From: Pseudomonadota bacterium
Lineage (GTDB): Bacteria; Myxococcota_A; Polyangia; Polyangiales; Polyangiaceae
Assembly (NCBI GenBank): GCA_023428245.1
Contig: JAEYYX010000026.1
Location: 1 to 8,885 of the forward strand
Length of the DNA stretch: 8,885 bases
Direction: 5' to 3'
This document shows positions 1-7,642 of this stretch, in pieces; the first letter of the stretch is position 1, and each line of letters begins with the position of its first letter. A model generated the notes under the pieces. That model was not told the DNA's origin, did not search any database, and saw only the letters and a program-made list of their open reading frames with translations. Position numbers and translations under genes: made by a program.

Positions 1-1071
1 CGGGTTTTGCCACCACTTCGGTGGCTCGGGTCTTTGGTTTCGGCACTGGTCTTTGACTTCTCTCGCCCCTCGGATTGTACTGATAATTCGAGAAGCCGCT
101 GTCTCACCAGTTATTGGCACGGGGGGGAACCTTGAAGTCGCCGCGTGACTACTTCTCAAGCCAAGCCCCCTTCCTTGGCTACCGCCGAACCGGCTAACTC
201 CCCCTTTGCTGAAGACATGGGTAAGCAGCTCGATGTCTGAGCTCAGTGAGCCACTTCCGAGTCGCGCAAAAAGGGCAGAGTAATGCTCTCGCAAACTGGG
301 ACGAAGAGTGGCAGCGATCCCGAGCCCGCTGTCGGAGACAACTGTTTGAATGTGAGGTTCGTTACCTTCGTATTTCTGAAGCCCGGCAAACCCTCCATTT
401 GCTTGGCTATGCTCTCTTATGTTGTGGACCAATTCGCCGAACATCGTCGTCGCCGCAACCTGGTATTCCGCGTTCGCGAGGCGAACAAACTTGTTTGTCA
501 GTCGATCGACGAGGTCCGAGTTGTCACGGCCAACTTCTACTCGCCGAAGCTCCTCAAGGTTGGGACTCTGCCCTAGATAGCGGCTCGCCGCCGACTCGAC
601 GGGCCTACCCGGTATGACCGTCACTACATCGTCTAGGAGGTCGAAAAATCCAGCGCGATCCAGAAACGTTCTGACACGCTCAGTTTCGCTGAAGTCGAGA
701 GAGATCGTTCGTCGGTCGGTCGCAGCCTGGTTTGCGAATGCCAAAAGACGGGCGATACAGTCGAACATCAAGCCACACCCTTTCGAAAGTCGGATCAGGA
801 TCGGTATGTCGCGAGAGCACTCGGTCGACTGGCAAAGCATTTCCTCGAAATCATCGGCCGTGGTCCATCCTTCTGGCAGTTCGATCACGAAGGCTGGACT
901 TACGAGATGCCAACAATTCGAATCATCTTTCTTGTAGCGGTCCATGTTCCGATACAAGAAACTGTTCACCTCGCTCTTGGCCACGCCGAGTCTCTTCGCA
1001 ATTGCCTTGGCCTTGAGTCCTGGCTCTTGCTGGAGCAAAGTGACAATTGCGCCATGCGAGAGCGTCACCAT
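1..1071 (-). CDS. Winged-helix / STAS-like / GHKL (HATPase) ATP-binding protein, 3' end cut off by window edge
   Basis: The frame is open from ATG at 1071 to base 1 (357 codons) with no stop; an in-frame TGA at 1089-1087 makes this the first ATG. Residues 1-58 look like a winged helix (recognition region about 18-40, GLKAKAIAKRLGV, closing CWHLV). Residues about 60-160 look like a STAS-like fold (LDFSE at 125-129, FLDRAGFF at 136-143). Residues about 200-305 carry GHKL ATPase boxes: N box with Glu213 and Asn217 (ELVHNIREHS), G1 box DSGLGI at 247-252 and G2 box GRGLGL at 300-305. GHKL proteins bind ATP and act as kinases, anti-sigma-type switch kinases or ATPases; which applies here is not decided. 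No transmembrane segment is visible, so it is probably cytosolic. It follows hsdS on the same strand, 61 bases away, with no good ribosome binding site. The tail after residue 306 does not look like a typical HATPase end. Function unknown; possibly a regulator or accessory defence protein. Confidence 0.8.
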   Translation of the reverse strand, partial: MVTLSHGAIVTLLQQEPGLKAKAIAKRLGVAKSEVNSFLYRNMDRYKKDDSNCWHLVSPAFVIELPEGWTTADDFEEMLCQSTECSRDIPILIRLSKGCGLMFDCIARLLAFANQAATDRRTISLDFSETERVRTFLDRAGFFDLLDDVVTVIPGRPVESAASRYLGQSPNLEELRRVEVGRDNSDLVDRLTNKFVRLANAEYQVAATTMFGELVHNIREHSQANGGFAGLQKYEGNEPHIQTVVSDSGLGIAATLRPSLREHYSALFARLGSGSLSSDIELLTHVFSKGGVSRFGGSQGRGLGLRSSHAATSRFPPVPITGETAASRIISTIRGAREVKDQCRNQRPEPPKWWQNP

Positions 1072-1133
1072 CTCGCGCTGTCCGGCTCATTGCGCGCCAA
1101 CGCAGCTGTTCGACGAGGACCCATTGGTCGCAT
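1065..1133 (-). CDS. 22-codon mini-ORF bridging hsdS and the GHKL gene (possible coupling leader)
   Basis: The hsdS stop TGA (1135-1133) shares its last A with an ATG (1133-1131), giving TGATG. This opens a 22-codon frame starting MRPMGPRRTA and ending at TGA 1067-1065. Its last codons overlap the ATG (1071-1069) of the GHKL gene, in another frame. A CGGGGA stretch lies a few bases upstream of its ATG, inside the hsdS end. The arrangement would let ribosomes that finish hsdS restart and be delivered to the GHKL start, which lacks its own clear Shine-Dalgarno sequence. The peptide has no recognisable domain, is Arg- and Ala-rich, and could be chance. The overlaps are seen directly; the coupling role is inferred. 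Confidence 0.3.
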   Translation of the reverse strand: MRPMGPRRTAALARNEPDSARW

Positions 1134-2359
1134 CACAGATTCCCCGAGAAGGCGCGCTGGGTCAGCGAAGTCGAGGCAATGTTGCTCAAATTCAAGGATG
1201 ACTCTAGGTGTTCCAGAGTCAAAGAAGTTCGTCGAGCTATTCTCACGTACGCCTCTTGCTGGGCAACAGGCGGCACTGAAATCGCGATCTGTGCAAAGGA
1301 CGACTTCTTCAGAATCGGCATTGTTGTGGATTTCGCCGCGCCGACAATCGCCGTCTTGAGGAGTCTCAGTGCTGCGTATCCGAAATCATCAAGCACCTCG
1401 TTGTTCCATTCTATTGCGTTTAGCTGCTGATTGAATGCGCACTTTATCGGCGCGATCCCCATCTTTCCGATAGTCGCCCCGATACAACAAACCAACGCGG
1501 CTCCAGCCCGAACCGTTCTCACCGAGTCGGCTCCTCGCGCAGTGAGATATCGCCTCGGTGCTACTTCTGATTCGAGATCGCCTGGCGTGATGAAGGGAAT
1601 ATCCCCTCCAAACATTCCCATTTCAGACGAAGGTGGCGTACTTCCGGTAGTTATCACGCCTAGCTCCCCCAACTCCTTCACCGGCCAGCCCTTCGGGTTC
1701 GTGACGGGGTCGCCGAACATCTCTAGGAACGCGGAGCGGAGGAGCTCTTCCGTGAGGCGGATGGCTTCTTGGCGCTTTTTGCGGATGGCGTCGGCCTTGT
1801 CGAGGATGGCGGCGATGCGCTTTTGCTCGGGGAGGGGCGGGAGCAGTACGGGAAACTCTTTCAGGAGCGAGAGATTGATGTGCGGCACCCCGGTCGCCTG
1901 AATTCGCGAACTCAGAAGCGACACACCCAATGGTGAGCGGTAGTAGTGGTAGAGGTATCTGGAATCCGCGCGCTCTCGATTCGGCGTCAGCTTCATCTGG
2001 CTCTGCGACACCACGTATCGGGGGAACCGAGCCTGCAACGGGACTTCAGCGACCTGACCAAGCGTGCCTCGCTGGGTGAAGACCAGATCCCCTGGGTACG
2101 CCATGTTCTGTATGAGCGACTCTGCCTTTTCCTCGGAAACAAAGACGAACTCGTCATCGATGAACCGCGAGTGCTTTCCATCGAGGTTTACACCACGGAT
2201 AACGGGCACGCCTGGAAGCGGAACGTAGTCCGCCGATGTGAGGTTAGAACCGAAGGGCCCTCCGACGAACGAATACTTCTTGCTCGCTGCGATCTCGTGC
2301 ATCTGCACCAGGCTCCACCCCTGCGGGCAGAGCGCACGGAGCGCTGAAGGGAAGCTCAC
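1133..2359 (-). CDS. hsdS: Type I restriction-modification specificity subunit HsdS
   Basis: DNA-recognition subunit of the Type I complex (408 aa, the usual HsdS size). It places HsdM and HsdR on a bipartite asymmetric target. Layout: first target-recognition domain at about residues 14-170; central conserved region at 173-225, with the hallmark LPPLPEQKRIAAILDKAD followed by a helical spacer and EMFGDP; second target-recognition domain at about 226-360; distal conserved region at 361-408 (VPPVAQQEA, then helix, ending QRAFSGNL). Both halves look complete, so it should define a two-part site; the site itself cannot be read from sequence. The start is GTG (2359-2357), overlapping the hsdM TGA by 4 bases, with a strong GGAGGGG ribosome site. 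The second recognition domain is visibly less GC-rich (27/60 at 1381-1440) than the central region (37/60 at 1741-1800), consistent with domain exchange between HsdS alleles. Confidence 0.95.
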   Translation of the reverse strand: MSFPSALRALCPQGWSLVQMHEIAASKKYSFVGGPFGSNLTSADYVPLPGVPVIRGVNLDGKHSRFIDDEFVFVSEEKAESLIQNMAYPGDLVFTQRGTLGQVAEVPLQARFPRYVVSQSQMKLTPNRERADSRYLYHYYRSPLGVSLLSSRIQATGVPHINLSLLKEFPVLLPPLPEQKRIAAILDKADAIRKKRQEAIRLTEELLRSAFLEMFGDPVTNPKGWPVKELGELGVITTGSTPPSSEMGMFGGDIPFITPGDLESEVAPRRYLTARGADSVRTVRAGAALVCCIGATIGKMGIAPIKCAFNQQLNAIEWNNEVLDDFGYAALRLLKTAIVGAAKSTTMPILKKSSFAQIAISVPPVAQQEAYVRIARRTSLTLEHLESSLNLSNIASTSLTQRAFSGNL

Positions 2360-3891
2360 AACATCCCCTCCAGCTCATCCAAGTCCTTCGCAATCTCCTT
2401 CTCGAGCGCGCGGAGCTTCTTCAAGATCTCCTTCGGGGATTCGTATTCGACCTCTTCGTGAACGACCTCCTTGTAGCGATTGAAAGAGAGGTCGTACTTC
2501 TGAGCCCGGATCTCTTCGGCGGGGACGAAGAAGCATTGACTCGTGCGATCCGTGTCTTTCTTTGGACTCTTCTTGGTCCAGCGGGCGACGCAGTCGGGGA
2601 GGTCGTTGTCTTTGACGGGGCCGAGGGGAGTGCGCTCTTCGCTCGCGGGGGTGCGCTTGTCGTCTAAGGAAAAGCCGTCCTTCTCGATGTTGTAGAAGAA
2701 GACGTGGTCCGTCTTGCCGCCCTTGGTGAAGACGAGGATGGCCGTGGAGACGCCAGCGTAAGGCTTGAAGACGCCGCTCGGCAGCTTGATGACGGCTTCG
2801 AGCTGGTGGGCGTCGAGGAGCAGCTTGCGGAGCTCTTGGTGCGCGTTGGACGTACCGAAGAGAACGCCGTCGGGGACGATGGTGGCGCTGCGGCCGCTGC
2901 TCTTCAGCATGCGCAGGATGAGCGCGACGAAGAGGAGCTCGGTCTTCTTCGTTTTGACGGCGCGCGTGAGGGAGGGGTGGACGTCTTCGGCGTCGAGGCT
3001 GCCCTTGAAGGGGGGATTGGCGAGGATGACGTCGAAGGCGTTTTCCGCCTTCTTCGGGAATTTGTCAGGGAAGCTGCTCGAGAGCGTGTCTTGATAGTGA
3101 ATGTCGGGATTGTCGACGCCGTGGAGCATGAGGTTCATGCTAGCGATGCGCAGCATGGTCGCGTCGAAGTCGAAGCCGTGGAACATGCCGCCTTCGATGT
3201 GCTTCTTGACCTTCGGATCGAGCTCGTCGGCCGTGTAGATCGGGTGCCCCTCCTCGTCCTTCAGGATCCCCTTCTTCGACGTGTACTTGTGCCAGAGGTA
3301 TTCGCGCGCGCCGACGAGGAAGCCCGCCGTGCCACAGGCCGGGTCCGCGACCGTTTCGGTCGGCTTCGGATCCGTCAGCGCGCACATGAGCGCGATGATG
3401 TGCCGCGGGGTGCGAAACTGGCCGTTGATGCCGGCGGTCGTCAGTTTACTGAGCAGGTACTCGTAGAGGTCGCCTTTCGTGTCCCCTTGCGTGAGCGGCA
3501 GCGCGTCGATCATGAGCACCGCTTTCACGAGCAGGCTCGGCTTCTGCACCATCAGCTGGGCATCGGCCATGTACTCCGAGAACGTCGTGCCCCCGTTCAG
3601 GTTGCGGAAGAAAGGGAAGAGCTCGTCGCGGACGAGGGGCAAGAGCTCCGCGCCCCCGAGCTCCTTCAGGTTGCCCCAGCGGAGCTGCTGTTTGTTCTTC
3701 GGAAAGATGCGGTGCCAGTCCTTCCCCGTCCGCTGCGCCTTCTTCTCTTCGCGCGTCTCGGTGATGTCGAGCATGCGCGCGAACATCAGGAAGGAGATCT
3801 GTTCGATGACGGTGAGCGGGTTCGTGATCCCCCCGGTCCAGAACTCTTCCCAGAGTTTGTCGATGTCGCTGCGGAGCTTGCCTGTGATCAT
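2356..3891 (-). CDS. hsdM: Type I restriction-modification DNA methyltransferase subunit HsdM
   Basis: N6-adenine DNA methyltransferase (511 aa, normal length) that uses S-adenosylmethionine and works as an M2S1 complex with HsdS, protecting host DNA. An HsdM N-terminal helical domain spans about residues 5-130 (DKLWEEFWTGG, QISFLMFARML). The family signature GQFRTPRHI is at 157-165, AdoMet-binding motif I DPACGTAGF at 183-191, and catalytic motif IV NPPF at 292-295 preceded by FDVILA. The C-terminal part has YDLSFNRYKE at 466-475 and a helical tail (489-511) that normally contacts HsdS. All key residues are present, so it should be active. It begins 43 bases after the hsdR stop, at an ATG in a pyrimidine-rich leader without a clear Shine-Dalgarno, and overlaps hsdS by 4 bases. 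GC-rich throughout, like hsdR. Confidence 0.97.
   Translation of the reverse strand: MITGKLRSDIDKLWEEFWTGGITNPLTVIEQISFLMFARMLDITETREEKKAQRTGKDWHRIFPKNKQQLRWGNLKELGGAELLPLVRDELFPFFRNLNGGTTFSEYMADAQLMVQKPSLLVKAVLMIDALPLTQGDTKGDLYEYLLSKLTTAGINGQFRTPRHIIALMCALTDPKPTETVADPACGTAGFLVGAREYLWHKYTSKKGILKDEEGHPIYTADELDPKVKKHIEGGMFHGFDFDATMLRIASMNLMLHGVDNPDIHYQDTLSSSFPDKFPKKAENAFDVILANPPFKGSLDAEDVHPSLTRAVKTKKTELLFVALILRMLKSSGRSATIVPDGVLFGTSNAHQELRKLLLDAHQLEAVIKLPSGVFKPYAGVSTAILVFTKGGKTDHVFFYNIEKDGFSLDDKRTPASEERTPLGPVKDNDLPDCVARWTKKSPKKDTDRTSQCFFVPAEEIRAQKYDLSFNRYKEVVHEEVEYESPKEILKKLRALEKEIAKDLDELEGML
2365..2371 (-). promoter_or_regulatory. Ribosome binding site for hsdS inside the hsdM 3' end
   Basis: GGAGGGG on the minus strand lies 5 bases before the GTG start of hsdS (2359). 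It supports the GTG start and, with the 4-base GTGA overlap, translational coupling of hsdS to hsdM. Confidence 0.7.
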
Positions 3892-3934
3892 GAGCGGAAC
3901 GGGTCTTAGGGGCGAAGAGGCGGGTCTGTCGAGC

Positions 3935-6900
3935 TCACGCCGAGCGGATCTTGCTCGGATCGAAGGTCTCGAGGATGGCGAGAAGGCGATTCACCTGAGC
4001 GTCGTCCGTGAAGACGCCGTCGACGCCGTCGGCGTGGAGCTGTGTGAACGGGGCCTCGTAGAGGTCCTCGATCGTCAGCATGCCGTGCTCGGTGATGTGC
4101 TGTTTCACGAGCGAGAGGAACTGAACCTGCTGGGCGCTGAGCTTCGGGAAAGCGTGGACGAACTCGGTGAACGCTTTTTCGACTTCTGCCGAATCGAGAC
4201 CGACGAGCCCGCGCAGGACGAACTGGAGCCGATCTTTGGCGTCTGCTGAGCCTTCGTCGCTCGCATCTTTGTCGAAGAGACGCCCGAGATCTGCGCCCGG
4301 GTCGGTTTCGAGAATGAGCGCGGCGAGTTTTTTCACGTCTTCGTCGGAGACGCGAATGTTCGAGCGGATCTTGCGGAGGACGAGGTTCGTCTCGAAGTGC
4401 TCGAGGAGCGCCTTCTTGACGCGCGTTCGATACTCGACGAGCTGGAGTCCTTCGAGCTTCGTCTTGTACGCCGTGCTGACGAGCCCGGAGTCGGCGATGT
4501 CGAGGCGCAAGGGGCCCGGCTTCGCAACGATCGCGGCGTAGTTCTGGTACTTCATGACGCCGCGCAGCTCGCCGCGAAGTTCCTCGAGCTCGGCCTGGGT
4601 CGCTGACTGCCAGAAGGGCTTGCTTCGGACTTTCTTGATCGACTCGGCCTTCGCCTTCACCTGATTCAGGTTCATCTGCAGGTTCTCGACCTGCTCGCTG
4701 ATGGCCGCTTTGTGTTTCTCTTGCTCGGGAGTGGCTTCGAGCTGGGCCTTCTGGAGTTCGGTCATCACTAGGTCGAAGCGATAGGCTGCGTCCTCGCCGC
4801 GCTGATGAATGAGGTGCATGAGCGGGGCTGCAACGGTTCGCAGCTTGTCCTTCGTCGTTGCGTGCCAGGCGGAGACGACCTCCGATTTCGAGAGTTCTTC
4901 GAGCTCTTTCCAGTGCTCCTTGGCGGCGATGGCGCTCGTACCCTGAACCGCGTGGACCATTTGCGTGAGATGCTTCACGCAAGTGTCGGCTGTAGCCTGA
5001 TCGAGGGCGCGAATCGCCGCTTCCATCAAGTCGAGCCGCGCTTCGAAGAGCTGTTGAAGCAAGGAGCGGCTCACGCTCGGTTGTTTCTCCTGGTAGCGCT
5101 CTTCGAAGAACTCGAAATTGCCCCAGTGGTCAAAGATGAGGAACTCGCTCTTGTCGACGCCGGGGCCGAATAAGTTCGGACAGAGCCGCGTTCCCCGCCC
5201 GACCATCTGCCAGAACTTCACGTAGCTCTTCACCGGCTTCGCAAAGACGAGGTTCACGACCTCGGGGACGTCGATGCCCGTGTCGAGCATGTCGACGGAG
5301 ATCGCGATCGTGAGCTCGCTGTCCTTGATCTTGAACTGGTCGATGAGCGCCTCGGCGTTCGGATCGTAGTTGTCGATGACGCGACAGAACTTCCCCCCAT
5401 ATTGCGGGTAGAGCTCCGTGAACACCTCGGCCATGAGCACGGCGTGGTCATGGTTGCGGGCGAAGATGATGCTCTTGCCCGGGTGACTCCCGCTCGGATC
5501 GCGGAGCCCGTGGTCCATGAGGTTGCGGAGGATGATTCGGTTCGTGTCGCGGTTGAAGACCTGCTTGTCGACCTTCGTCTTTTCGAACTCAACCTCGTGG
5601 GGATTGTCGAGATCGGCCTCGAGCTCCGCCCGCTCGGCCGGAGTCATCTGGCTGTACTTGATTCCCTCGCGGAGGAACTTCGTCGTGACGCTGACCACGC
5701 GAAAGGGCGTCAGGTACGGCGGGTCGTTCCGGATGGCTTCTTGGTATTCGTAGTTGGATGTTGGATCGCGGTCCTTGCACTCGAAGAGCTTGTATGTGTT
5801 TCGCTCAACGAACTTCACGGGCGTCGCCGTGAGGCCGACCTGGAGCGCGTCGAAGTAGACAAAGAGGTCCCGGTATTTGTTGTAGATGCTGCGGTGCGAC
5901 TCGTCGGCGATGATCAGGTCAAAAAAGCCCGGATCGAACGACTGGAACACGTTCATCATCGCCGGGTACGTGCCGACGAAGACGCGGTGCTGCGTGTCTC
6001 CGACGGAGGCTTTGTCGACGATGGTCCGGGGTTCGTTCGGGAGGTAGTGCTTGAAGGCGTTCAGGGCTTGTTTGCGGAGCTCCCGACGGTCGCAGAGGAA
6101 GAGGATACGCTTGGCCCAGCGGGCGCGCGAGAGCACGTCACAGAGCGAGATCGCGACGCGGGTCTTTCCCGTTCCGGTTGCCTGAACGACGAGCGCTTTG
6201 CGGTGCTTGTTCGTGAAGCGTTCACAGACGCGCTTGATCGCTTCGACCTGATACATGCGCTCGGCGATGGTCGGGCTCGGCGCGACGCCGGAGAGGTCGA
6301 GCTTTTCCCGCCGCTGGAAGTGGAGCGACTGAAGGCTGCCCTTCGAGTAATAGCCGTACAGCTTGCGCGGCGCGTAGCCCTGCGCGTCGTCCTCGATCGT
6401 GATCTCGGGGCCGTTCGTGAAGAAGATGACGGGGCGCTGGCCGTACTGTTTTTCGAGAGCGTCGGCGTAGAAATGCGCCTGGGTTCGGCCGACCGACGGG
6501 TCCTTCGCGGTGCGCTTCGCTTCGATGACCGCGAGCGGCTTGCCGTTATCGTCCCAGAGGACGTAGTCGATGCGCCCTTTGCCGTTCTTGCCCGTCGCGT
6601 AGCCTTCGGGGAGTCCGCTGACCTCGATCTCTTGACCGACTTCGTCGGTGCTCTTGCCGCCCTGGCCGACATTCCAGCCCGCGGCGACGAGATCTTCGTC
6701 GATGAGCCGACGACGCGTCTCTTCTTCGTTCAGATGGAGAATGCCCGCGACCTTTTCACCCTGCTCGCGAATCGCGGACAGCTCTTCGGCGCTCTCGAAG
6801 AACGCCTTCTCTGCGGCCTCCTGAGCTGCTTCCGAGTGCGAGAGCTTTTCCCGCTCGAGGCGGAGCTCTTCGCGTAGCCTTTCTAGCTCTTTTTCGCGGG

Positions 6901-7399
6901 CGGCCTCGAGCTCTCGCTGTTTCTCGAGCTCTTTCTGGAGCTCCAGGTTCTTCTGCTTGAACTGAGCCTTCGTCGACTCGGGCAGAGGTTCCCTCAAGGC
7001 CTCCGGCGTGTCCGCCCGTTTGCCGCCGAGCTTCGTCAGATAGAACCAACGAGCAACGTTCAGCGCGTCGTCGAGACGAGCCAGGATGATCTCGGTCGTG
7101 ACGGTGTCGCCGTGGGCCCCGCGATTGCCCGCTTTGCGGAGCGCGTGCAAACGCATCACGATCACCTCCGGCGTCGCGGCGAGGAACGCACGCGCGTCGA
7201 GCAGGTCGCTGAGCTGAGCGCCGTGCATCCGCGGCAAGCGGTTGCGCAGGTAAAGCTGTTCGACAATGTCCTCGACGAAATTCCGCAGCTTCACTGCCGC
7301 GCTCTGCGGATCGCTCTGCGCGTACTTCTCCGCAAAGCCGCCGAGGTCCGCGAGGAGCGGGATGTGCGGTCGGAGAAACTCGAAGTTCAGGGATTGCAT
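3935..7399 (-). CDS. hsdR: Type I restriction endonuclease subunit HsdR (nuclease-translocase)
   Basis: Motor and nuclease subunit of the Type I complex: it pulls DNA using ATP and cuts far from the site on unmethylated DNA. Numbered from the ATG at 7399 (1154 aa, near the size of EcoKI HsdR). An N-terminal DUF4145-like domain spans about residues 1-120 (SLNFEFLRPH start, HALRKAGNRGAHG at 85-97). A charged Glu/Lys/Arg-rich coiled coil follows at about 144-216. The PD-(D/E)xK nuclease has Asp278 (RIDYVLW) and E293-A-K295. The SF2 helicase has Walker A ATGTGKT at 407-413, DESH at 499-502, TATP at 524-527 and motif VI QMVGRGTR at 731-738. The C-terminal helical domain resembles the EcoEI-type HsdR tail. 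A longer frame starts at GTG 7426; I prefer ATG 7399 because the family N-terminus starts there and a GAGG lies 9 bases upstream. First gene of the R-M-S operon. No disrupted motif was seen. Confidence 0.96.
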   Translation of the reverse strand: MQSLNFEFLRPHIPLLADLGGFAEKYAQSDPQSAAVKLRNFVEDIVEQLYLRNRLPRMHGAQLSDLLDARAFLAATPEVIVMRLHALRKAGNRGAHGDTVTTEIILARLDDALNVARWFYLTKLGGKRADTPEALREPLPESTKAQFKQKNLELQKELEKQRELEAAREKELERLREELRLEREKLSHSEAAQEAAEKAFFESAEELSAIREQGEKVAGILHLNEEETRRRLIDEDLVAAGWNVGQGGKSTDEVGQEIEVSGLPEGYATGKNGKGRIDYVLWDDNGKPLAVIEAKRTAKDPSVGRTQAHFYADALEKQYGQRPVIFFTNGPEITIEDDAQGYAPRKLYGYYSKGSLQSLHFQRREKLDLSGVAPSPTIAERMYQVEAIKRVCERFTNKHRKALVVQATGTGKTRVAISLCDVLSRARWAKRILFLCDRRELRKQALNAFKHYLPNEPRTIVDKASVGDTQHRVFVGTYPAMMNVFQSFDPGFFDLIIADESHRSIYNKYRDLFVYFDALQVGLTATPVKFVERNTYKLFECKDRDPTSNYEYQEAIRNDPPYLTPFRVVSVTTKFLREGIKYSQMTPAERAELEADLDNPHEVEFEKTKVDKQVFNRDTNRIILRNLMDHGLRDPSGSHPGKSIIFARNHDHAVLMAEVFTELYPQYGGKFCRVIDNYDPNAEALIDQFKIKDSELTIAISVDMLDTGIDVPEVVNLVFAKPVKSYVKFWQMVGRGTRLCPNLFGPGVDKSEFLIFDHWGNFEFFEERYQEKQPSVSRSLLQQLFEARLDLMEAAIRALDQATADTCVKHLTQMVHAVQGTSAIAAKEHWKELEELSKSEVVSAWHATTKDKLRTVAAPLMHLIHQRGEDAAYRFDLVMTELQKAQLEATPEQEKHKAAISEQVENLQMNLNQVKAKAESIKKVRSKPFWQSATQAELEELRGELRGVMKYQNYAAIVAKPGPLRLDIADSGLVSTAYKTKLEGLQLVEYRTRVKKALLEHFETNLVLRKIRSNIRVSDEDVKKLAALILETDPGADLGRLFDKDASDEGSADAKDRLQFVLRGLVGLDSAEVEKAFTEFVHAFPKLSAQQVQFLSLVKQHITEHGMLTIEDLYEAPFTQLHADGVDGVFTDDAQVNRLLAILETFDPSKIRSA

Positions 7400-7458
7400 C
7401 GAACGCGACCTCGCCCACCTTCCCACGGCTCATCCTGCCTGGGACCCAAGGAGCGCCC

Positions 7459-7487
7459 AGAATACCAGCCGGATGGGTATTCGGAAA
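7459..7487 (-). promoter_or_regulatory. Weak candidate promoter for the hsdR operon
   Basis: Read on the minus strand, a -10-like TATTCT (7464-7459) lies 18 bases after a poor -35-like TTTTCC. This would start transcription near 7452 and leave a leader of about 50 bases before ATG 7399. The -10 matches the sigma-70 consensus at 4 of 6 positions and the -35 is weak. The main support is position and overlap with the dyad. Confidence 0.25.
7460..7482. promoter_or_regulatory. Perfect 7-bp inverted repeat, candidate operator of hsdR
   Basis: GAATACC (7460-7466) and GGTATTC (7476-7482) form a perfect dyad around a 9-base centre, about 60-83 bases upstream of the hsdR ATG. The half-site spacing (16 bp start to start, about 1.5 helical turns) suits a dimeric repressor. 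It overlaps a possible minus-strand -10 element. No T-run follows, so it does not look like a terminator. Which protein binds, if any, is unknown. Confidence 0.4.
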
Positions 7488-7642
7488 ACGAAGTCGCTCT
7501 CCCGCCTCTCTCCTGCCTTCCAAGGCCGATTCGGTGAAGAACCTCCGCTGGCGGCGTTCCGCTAGGGGACGCTCGGCACTCCGGAGGCGTTCCGCCGCCC
7601 CCCAGCGCTCTGCCCACGTGTTGAACTGCCCCCTCACCCCCC

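Noticed and set aside
121..127. Frameshift at the seven-C run restoring a normal GHKL end
   Set aside because: Adding or removing one base here leads to a stop within a few codons in either alternative frame, so a single-base error does not rescue a longer domain.
246..1430. Several plus-strand frames of 85-150 codons at the left end
   Set aside because: None has recognisable domains. They overlap the minus-strand GHKL frame, which has clear motifs, and the 3' part of hsdS.
2704..3909. 401-codon plus-strand open frame antisense to hsdM
   Set aside because: It is low-complexity Arg/Glu/Ala-rich and mirrors the hsdM codon pattern; hsdM has intact DPACGTAGF and NPPF motifs.
5402..6877. 491-codon plus-strand open frame antisense to hsdR
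   Set aside because: Its sequence is Arg/Glu/Val-rich with no domain character, and it lies opposite the helicase core of hsdR, whose motifs are unmistakable. It is a high-GC shadow frame.
6840..6960. Repeated GAGCTC-like words
   Set aside because: They are explained by Glu-Leu-rich codons of the HsdR coiled coil, not by a DNA repeat element.
7400..7426. GTG start for hsdR at 7426
   Set aside because: ATG at 7399 matches the usual SLNFEFL family start and has a GAGG 9 bases upstream; the extra nine residues look like untranslated leader.
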